Source of the DNA: Micavibrio sp. UBA6145
Lineage (GTDB): Bacteria > Pseudomonadota > Alphaproteobacteria > Micavibrionales > UBA1664
Reading direction: 5' to 3'
Assembly (NCBI GenBank): GCA_002423205.1
Contig: DIUZ01000023.1
Location: forward strand, 3,996-67,995
DNA: 64,000 bases
Part shown: positions 59,534 to 64,000 of the stretch, piece by piece
Numbering within the stretch: the stretch's first letter is position 1
Layout of the letters: each line of letters begins with the position of its first letter
Program-made: the position numbers and the translations under genes
Notes under the pieces: generated by a model
The model's database searches: none
The model's input: the letters and a program-made list of their open reading frames with translations, nothing else
What the model was told of the DNA's origin: nothing

Positions 59534-60895
59534 ATGGCTGAAGACACTCTCGCTGCGTTTCTCAAGAAAAACCCCGATATTCAGGACGTCGATGCGTTTA
59601 TCATCGATGTGAACGGCGTCCCCCGCGGCAAGCGGCTGCCGGTCAGCAGCGTCAAAAAAGTATTCTCAAGCGGGCTTCGCATGCCGCGCTCGGCCTTTGC
59701 GGTCGATATCTGGGGCCAGGACGTTCTGGGTGCCAGGCTGGTTCTTGAAACCGGCGACGGCGACGGCGTGTGCAAAGGCGTTGAAAGCAGCCTGTCGCGC
59801 GCACCATGGGTCAAGCACCCCACTGCCCAACTGATTTTGTCGATGTGCGAGAGCGACGGTTCGCCGTTCTTTGCGGACTCGCGCAATGTTCTCAAGAAGG
59901 TCCTCGATCTTTACACCAAAAAAGGCTGGACCCCCGTGGTTGCGGCCGAGCTGGAATTCTACCTTGTCGATCCGACCCGCGATGAACGCGGCGACCCGCA
60001 GGCACCGCTATCGCCGCGCACCAAGAAACGTTCGCGTGAATCGCACATGTTCAACATGGATGAGATGGCGGATTTCAACGACGTCCTGACCGAGATTCAC
60101 CAGACCTGCCGTATCCAGAATATTCCGACCGATACCACCATTTCTGAAAACGGTCCGGGCCAGATGGAAATCAACCTGATGCACGGCGCGGACGCCCTGC
60201 TCGCGGCGGACCAGGCCACACTGATGAAACGTGTCGTGCGCCAGGTATCGCGCAAGCACGGTCTGGACGCCACGTTCATGGCCAAGCCTTATGTCGGTAA
60301 ATCCGGCAGCGGGCTGCACGTGCATTTCAGTATTCTGGATAAGAACGGCAAAAACATCTTCGCCGCAGCAAAAGGCAACCAGGGCACGCCGCTGCTGCGC
60401 CATGCCATCGGCGGCCTGACCCGTGCGATGCGTGATTCCATGCTGGTCTTTGCACCCAACATCAATTCCTACCGCCGCTTTGCGCCGGGGGCGCATGCGC
60501 CGACATCCGTGTCATGGGCATACGACAACCGTACCGCCGCCGTGCGCGTGCCGGAAAGCGACGCCGTCGCGACCCGCATCGAACACCGCGTGGCCGGGGC
60601 TGATGCCAATATCTATCTTCTGATGGCTGTGATGCTGGCCGGTGCGTATGACGGTCTTGTCACCAAGGCCGATCCGGGCAAGCCGCTGAAGGGCAATGTC
60701 TGGGATTCGAAAGCCAAGCTTTTGCCCAACACCCTGCCCGAGGCGCTCAAGGCGTTTGAAAATTCGGCGTTCATCGCCAAGTATTTCGGCAAGCATTACC
60801 GCGGCGTCTATGCCGCGTGCAAGCTGCAGGAAAAAGAAATCATGGATAGCCGCGTTTCGAGCGCCGAGATCGAAGCGTATATGCGCGATATATGA
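59534..60895 (+). CDS. Glutamine synthetase family protein (PuuA-like)
   Basis: This 453-residue protein belongs to the GlnA superfamily but not to the housekeeping type. It lacks the N-terminal signature of GlnA and starts AFLKKNPDIQDVDAFIIDVNGVPRGKRLP (in part), as in gamma-glutamylpolyamine synthetases. The catalytic blocks are present: AAELEFYLVD near residue 137, ENGPGQMEINLMHGADALLAADQATLMK (in part), FMAKPYVGKSGSGLHVHFS, NINSYRRFAPGAHAPTSVSWAYDNRTAAVRVP (in part) and IEHRVAGADANIYL. It may ligate glutamate to an amine such as putrescine. It is divergent from rlmD and overlaps the next gene by 4 nt. ATG 59534 is used. Confidence 0.88.
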   Translation: MAEDTLAAFLKKNPDIQDVDAFIIDVNGVPRGKRLPVSSVKKVFSSGLRMPRSAFAVDIWGQDVLGARLVLETGDGDGVCKGVESSLSRAPWVKHPTAQLILSMCESDGSPFFADSRNVLKKVLDLYTKKGWTPVVAAELEFYLVDPTRDERGDPQAPLSPRTKKRSRESHMFNMDEMADFNDVLTEIHQTCRIQNIPTDTTISENGPGQMEINLMHGADALLAADQATLMKRVVRQVSRKHGLDATFMAKPYVGKSGSGLHVHFSILDKNGKNIFAAAKGNQGTPLLRHAIGGLTRAMRDSMLVFAPNINSYRRFAPGAHAPTSVSWAYDNRTAAVRVPESDAVATRIEHRVAGADANIYLLMAVMLAGAYDGLVTKADPGKPLKGNVWDSKAKLLPNTLPEALKAFENSAFIAKYFGKHYRGVYAACKLQEKEIMDSRVSSAEIEAYMRDI

Positions 60896-61998
60896 GCCAT
60901 CTGCTGCTCACCATGGGGGGAACGATCGACGCCGCCCCCTATCCGGACGGCGGCACCCCACCTGAAAATATCACACCGACCAGCGACGCGCGCGCCTGTG
61001 CCGCCATGCGCGATATCATCTCCGATGTTGTCTGCATCCCGATATGCAACAAGGACAGTAAGGATCTGAATGTCACCGACATGAACGCGCTGGCCAATGC
61101 CATCACCAGCGCCCATGGCTATGACCGCATTATCGTGACCATGGGCACTGACCGCATGCCGGATGTGGCGCGCGCGATCAAGGCCCGCGCCCAGCACCTG
61201 ATCTGCCCCGTCGTCTTTACCGGTGCGTTCGTGCCGCTGGCCAATGGCGTGAAATCGGACGGTATAGACAATCTGCGCAAGGCTGCGCTGGAAAATCCCG
61301 ATCTGATGCCGGGCATTTATATCGCTGCGGGTAACCTATTCACGATCCCAGACCGTGTTTACAAGGATTTTGATCGGCGCGTATTCGCAGAGCATACCCA
61401 TGATCCCGTGTTTCAATCCATTTTTGGACAGGCATGGAACCGCTTACCGCCGGTTATGCTCAGACACTATGCCAACAGGCCCTTCAGTAACGACGTGGTC
61501 ATTGCTGAAGGTGTGCTGGATGTCATGGCGCGCGCGCCGATGACATGGCTGGGTCCGTTTTTTCGGCTTGCTGGAAACCTGCCCGCACAAAATGAAAATG
61601 CCGTGCCTGTGAGCGTGCGTTTTGAAAGCGACCGACACTCCAACGCTGTTACATTTCGCCGCCGCCTGTCGTTCCGCACGACAAAGCCCTATGAATTCGC
61701 CTCTCGCATGACGCCGATTGCAGACAATGTCGTGATTGAAAACATGCCGTTCGGCCTGGGATGGAAGGCCGCTTACGACTGGGACGGGACCAAAGTCGTC
61801 ATAACGCATCGCGGATACACATTGCGTGTATTCGGGCATTATATCCCCATGCCGCTGACGCTGATTATGGGCGCAGGATATGCCGAAGAAGTCCCGGTTG
61901 ATGACAATCATTTCGATATGATCATGCACATCACGCATAAATGGTGGGGCACGGTATATCAGTATAAAGGCCGGTTCAGAATCGGTGCCGCCAGATGA
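60892..61998 (+). CDS. Asparaginase-domain/DUF4166 fusion protein
   Basis: This 368-residue protein joins two unrelated domains. Residues 1-165 are a single-domain L-asparaginase: LLLTMGGTIDAAPYPDGG with T11, IIVTMGTDRMPDVARAI with T86-D87, and VFTGAFVPLANGVKSDGIDNL near 108. The usual HGTD reads MGTD here. From about residue 171 (DPVFQSIFGQAWNRLPPVML) to the end it matches DUF4166: PVSVRFESDRHSNAVTFRRRLSF, FGLGWKAAYD, GHYIPMPLTLIMG, and a final KWWGTVYQYKGRFRI. The junction lies near 61399. Since DUF4166 usually accompanies saccharopine-dehydrogenase-like genes, as here, the asparaginase part was probably appended. Both overlap neighbours by 4 nt. Confidence 0.75.
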   Translation: MSHLLLTMGGTIDAAPYPDGGTPPENITPTSDARACAAMRDIISDVVCIPICNKDSKDLNVTDMNALANAITSAHGYDRIIVTMGTDRMPDVARAIKARAQHLICPVVFTGAFVPLANGVKSDGIDNLRKAALENPDLMPGIYIAAGNLFTIPDRVYKDFDRRVFAEHTHDPVFQSIFGQAWNRLPPVMLRHYANRPFSNDVVIAEGVLDVMARAPMTWLGPFFRLAGNLPAQNENAVPVSVRFESDRHSNAVTFRRRLSFRTTKPYEFASRMTPIADNVVIENMPFGLGWKAAYDWDGTKVVITHRGYTLRVFGHYIPMPLTLIMGAGYAEEVPVDDNHFDMIMHITHKWWGTVYQYKGRFRIGAAR

Positions 61999-63083
61999 AA
62001 CGCGTACTGGTGATCGGTGGGTACGGTAATTTTGGCCGGTTCATTAGCGCACGACTGTCGAATGATCCTTCTATCGAATTGATTATCGCGGGACGTTCGC
62101 TGGAAAAGGCTCAACGTCTTGCAGCAAAGCTGAATGCGCAGGCGGAATACATTGATGTTCACGCCAGGCTTCCAGAACGACTTGCTGCCATACGCCCTGA
62201 TATCGTCATCCATACATCCGGCCCGTTTCAGAATCAGGGTTATGACGTTGCGCAGGCGTGCATCGCACAGGGATGCCATTATATTGATCTGGCTGATGGC
62301 ACTGATTTCGTTGCCAACATCACATCGCTGGATGACGCGGCCAGAGCCAGATCCGTCATGGTCATCAGCGGCGCAAGTTCAGTCCCATGTTTCAGTGCCG
62401 CGCTGATTGACCATTACCGTGCATCTTTCAAATCACTGGACAGCATTGACTACGGTATTACCACCGCGCAGCAAAGCACACGCGGCCTTGCCACCACGCA
62501 GGCGATTCTGGGATATACCGGAAAGCCGTTCACTACGCTTATCAACGGTGCCGTGAAAACTATTTATGGCTGGCAGGGTTTGCGCCTGCGCAGATATCCG
62601 CATATCGGTTGGCGTTGGCTCAGCAATTGTGCCATTCCGGACCTGAGGCTGTTTCCAAATCGTTATCCGGGTATTCAGACGCTGCGCTTCCGCGCCGGGG
62701 TGGAGCTGCCGCTCCTGCATCTGGGGTTGTGGTGCCTGTCGTGGCTGGTGCGCCTGCGCCTTGTCCGAAATATGCAGTGCATAGCCCCAGTCCTTCTTAA
62801 AATATCCGATGGTTTTAATCGCTTCGGCAGTGCCGATAGCGGGTTTCACATGCGGCTGTCCGGCATCGGCGCAGATGGCCGTGCCAAAGATATATGCTTT
62901 GAACTGACGGCACGTTCTAACGATGGCCCATTCATTCCATGCATTCCATCGGTACTGCTCGCCCAAAAAATAGCGCGTGGTGAATTGCATCAACCGGGTG
63001 CGCAAGCCTGCGTCGATCTGATCACTCTGGATGAATATCTTACTGCGTTTAGGGACTTGAATATCACCTGGCAGGTGAATTAA
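61995..63083 (+). CDS. Saccharopine dehydrogenase-like NAD(P)-binding protein
   Basis: This 362-residue protein has a Rossmann domain at the N-terminus: RVLVIGGYGNFGRFISARLSND (in part, residues 3-24), then LIIAGRSLEKAQRLAAKLNA, and IRPDIVIHTSGPFQNQGYDVAQACIAQGCHYIDLADGTDFV (in part), the family signature. The C-terminal half is not similar to lysine-pathway saccharopine dehydrogenase, so a role in lysine metabolism is not implied. Such genes with DUF4166 partners occur in lipid or cofactor settings, but no role is established. ATGA overlap couples it to the upstream fusion gene. A single hydrophobic stretch lies near residue 235. Confidence 0.8.
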   Translation: MKRVLVIGGYGNFGRFISARLSNDPSIELIIAGRSLEKAQRLAAKLNAQAEYIDVHARLPERLAAIRPDIVIHTSGPFQNQGYDVAQACIAQGCHYIDLADGTDFVANITSLDDAARARSVMVISGASSVPCFSAALIDHYRASFKSLDSIDYGITTAQQSTRGLATTQAILGYTGKPFTTLINGAVKTIYGWQGLRLRRYPHIGWRWLSNCAIPDLRLFPNRYPGIQTLRFRAGVELPLLHLGLWCLSWLVRLRLVRNMQCIAPVLLKISDGFNRFGSADSGFHMRLSGIGADGRAKDICFELTARSNDGPFIPCIPSVLLAQKIARGELHQPGAQACVDLITLDEYLTAFRDLNITWQVN

Positions 63084-63146
63084 TCAGGAACCGCATCCCG
63101 TCTTTGTTTGTTGGTTCAATGCAATCACACATGACGGGAGCATTTT

Positions 63147-63716
63147 ATGCCGCAGAAACTTCAAGGAAAACGTATCGCTTTTCTGGCCACTGACGGATTT
63201 GAAGAATCCGAACTGACGCAGCCTTGGGACGCCATTAAGGGTGCCGGCGCGGAGGTTGAGCTGATCTCACTCAAAGCGGGTGAGATCCAGGGCATGAAGC
63301 ACGACGAGAAAAGCAAGACATGCCGCGTTGAGAAAACGGTGGATGCCGTCAGCGCCGATGATTACGACGGTCTGGTGCTTCCGGGTGGCGTGGCCAATCC
63401 GGACGCTCTACGCGCAAATGAGAAGGCCGTCGCATTTGTTAAAGCGTTCTTCGACCAGAAAAAACCTGTGGCCGCCATCTGCCATGGTCCCTGGACATTG
63501 GTGGAGGCGGGCGTGCTCAAGGGCCGTACGCTGACATCGTGGCCGTCCCTTAAAACGGACATCATCAATGCCGGAGGCACTTGGGTCGACGAAGAGGTTC
63601 ACACCGATATGGGCCTTGTCACCAGCCGCAAGCCGGATGACCTGCCGGCCTTCTGCGCCAAGGCGATTGAAGAATTTGCCGAAGGCATTCACGACCGCAC
63701 GAAAAAAGCCGCTTAA
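63147..63716 (+). CDS. DJ-1/PfpI-family protein (YhbO-like)
   Basis: This 189-residue protein belongs to the DJ-1/PfpI superfamily; members include glyoxalase III and protein deglycase-like enzymes. It shows RIAFLATDGFEESELTQPWDAI near residue 9 with E20, the conserved acid next to the active site. The nucleophile elbow is AAICHGPWTLVEAG with C112 and H113. DDYDGLVLPGGVANPDALR lies near 71. The activity of the nearest group (YhbO/PfpI) on glyoxal adducts or as a stress peptidase is still argued. A strong AAGGAG precedes the next small gene only 12 bp after this stop, so the two are probably co-transcribed. Confidence 0.9.
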   Translation: MPQKLQGKRIAFLATDGFEESELTQPWDAIKGAGAEVELISLKAGEIQGMKHDEKSKTCRVEKTVDAVSADDYDGLVLPGGVANPDALRANEKAVAFVKAFFDQKKPVAAICHGPWTLVEAGVLKGRTLTSWPSLKTDIINAGGTWVDEEVHTDMGLVTSRKPDDLPAFCAKAIEEFAEGIHDRTKKAA

Positions 63717-63727
63717 AGGAGCTTCCT

Positions 63728-63889
63728 ATGCCGCAAGCCATGGATCACGTCCCACCGACCCCGGTTGAGAAAGAGCGTAATAAAGGCATCAAGATTCCAG
63801 CAGTTGCGATTTTTCTGCTGATCGGATTGTTTGTGAGCGGGGTTTTGTTTTTTGTATTACCGTTGATTGCATCAATGCAGCAGCAATGA
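63728..63889 (+). CDS. 53-aa single-pass membrane protein
   Basis: A short gene follows the PfpI-like gene with a strong ribosome site (AAAGGAG at 63714-63720). Translation gives MPQAMDHVPPTPVEKERNKG, then a basic residue and a hydrophobic helix (residues 24-49; VAIFLLIGLFVSGVLFFVLP), ending SMQQQ. It looks like an inner-membrane bitopic protein with the N-terminus in the cytosol. I do not recognise a family. The ribosome site, the proximity to the preceding stop and the terminator just after support reality. Confidence 0.7.
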   Translation: MPQAMDHVPPTPVEKERNKGIKIPAVAIFLLIGLFVSGVLFFVLPLIASMQQQ

Positions 63890-63911
63890 AGCCAGCTTCG
63901 CTATAGAATTT

Positions 63912-63938
63912 AAAAAGCCCCCGGATCGGGGGCTTTTT
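63912..63938. terminator. Rho-independent terminator, bidirectional
   Basis: AAAAAGCCCCCG (63912-63923) pairs perfectly with CGGGGGCTTTTT (63927-63938) around GAT. T-tracts occur on both strands. It closes the PfpI-small membrane protein unit and could also serve the minus-strand tRNA at 63944. Confidence 0.92.
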
Positions 63939-63943
63939 AAAAT

Positions 63944-63988
63944 TGGTTGCGGGAGTAGGATTTGAACCTACGACCTTCAGGTTATGAG
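63944..63988 (-). tRNA. 3' half of initiator tRNA-Met (anticodon CAT), 5' side not matching
   Basis: Read on the minus strand, this is the standard 3' half of alphaproteobacterial tRNA-fMet. It holds the anticodon loop CTCATAA, the stem arm CCTGA, a GTAGG/CCTAC T-arm, and the acceptor 3' arm with encoded CCA. The 12 bases beyond (63989-64000) should give TCAGG to pair with CCTGA, but read CTGCG with poor pairing. The tRNA is either cut by an insertion at the anticodon stem, or is a 3' remnant at an attachment site. The remaining 5' sequence lies outside the window. Confidence 0.7.
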
Positions 63989-64000
63989 CGCAGGCTCATC

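Noticed and set aside
63944..64000. Group I intron in the tRNA-fMet anticodon loop
   Set aside because: The loop CTCATAA is continuous with the 3' half, and no 5' splice-site U followed by an intron end G fits the visible bases. It cannot be fully excluded without the sequence beyond the window.

Overview
This window comes from an alphaproteobacterial chromosome. The evidence is a set of clade-typical genes: a single-domain CpdR-type receiver, a GapR/DUF2312 chromatin protein, a COQ9 next to a COQ8/UbiB-type kinase, the pal-cpoB-tilS-ftsH order, ExoD, and rsmI-yraN divergent from an LppC-type lipoprotein. Gene packing is tight, with many 4-nt ATGA start/stop overlaps. I cannot assign a genus; a Micavibrionales-like or other deep-branching alphaproteobacterium is a guess. 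I see no CRISPR array, transposase, integrase, rRNA or phage structural gene.

Layout, left to right. 1-7.4 kb: sucA (2-oxoglutarate dehydrogenase E1), exoD, an HAD-like protein, dsbB, an orphan, and an operon of an XRE-TrmB-like regulator with a formyltransferase-like enzyme. 7.5-14.9 kb: an M3 peptidase followed by a 60-bp remnant of a second copy of its own 3' end, a CtlX-type arginine deiminase-fold hydrolase, the divergent UbiB/COQ8 and COQ9 genes, an IcmL/DotI-like secreted protein, GapR, and two orphans. 15-23.9 kb: glpD-glpK, a short YjbH-like protein, a palindromic repeat with terminator hairpins, an RluD-family pseudouridine synthase, a GT4 glycosyltransferase with an LpxH-like phosphoesterase, glk and cpdR.

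23.9-36.8 kb: tRNA-Val(GAC), then a polysaccharide (O-antigen or capsule-type) locus. It carries two polymerase/ligase-like membrane proteins, a Wzx-type flippase, GT4, two DegT aminotransferases, a methyltransferase, a monotopic priming phosphoglycosyl transferase with a C10 tract, an unusual alpha-beta fused thiamine-diphosphate E1 dehydrogenase with no E2/E3, and a third O-antigen-ligase-like protein. 36.8-47.1 kb is housekeeping: ftsH, tilS, cpoB, pal, SirB1, a BON lipoprotein, yraN, rsmI, an LpoA/LppC-like lipoprotein, a small lipoprotein, trhO and an EF-hand protein.

47.3-51.5 kb: a four-gene nucleotide-sugar cassette (WbpA-, WbpB- and WbpE-like enzymes plus an N-formyltransferase where WbpD would be expected). 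It probably makes a UDP-linked 3-amino or 3-formamido uronic acid that could feed the polysaccharide locus. 51.5-64 kb: terC, alr, a CobW GTPase with an overlapping WD40 gene, a cytosolic chemoreceptor-tip/sensor protein, amtB, an RlmD-like rRNA methyltransferase, a glutamine synthetase homologue, an asparaginase-DUF4166 fusion coupled to a saccharopine-dehydrogenase-like gene, a PfpI/DJ-1 protein, a 53-aa membrane protein, and at the right edge the 3' half of an initiator tRNA-Met whose 5' side does not match.

The best candidates for undescribed biology are the fused E1 enzyme inside the polysaccharide operon, the WbpA-WbpB-formyltransferase-WbpE cassette, the XRE-TrmB/formyltransferase pair, the asparaginase-DUF4166 fusion, and the membrane-free chemoreceptor-tip protein.
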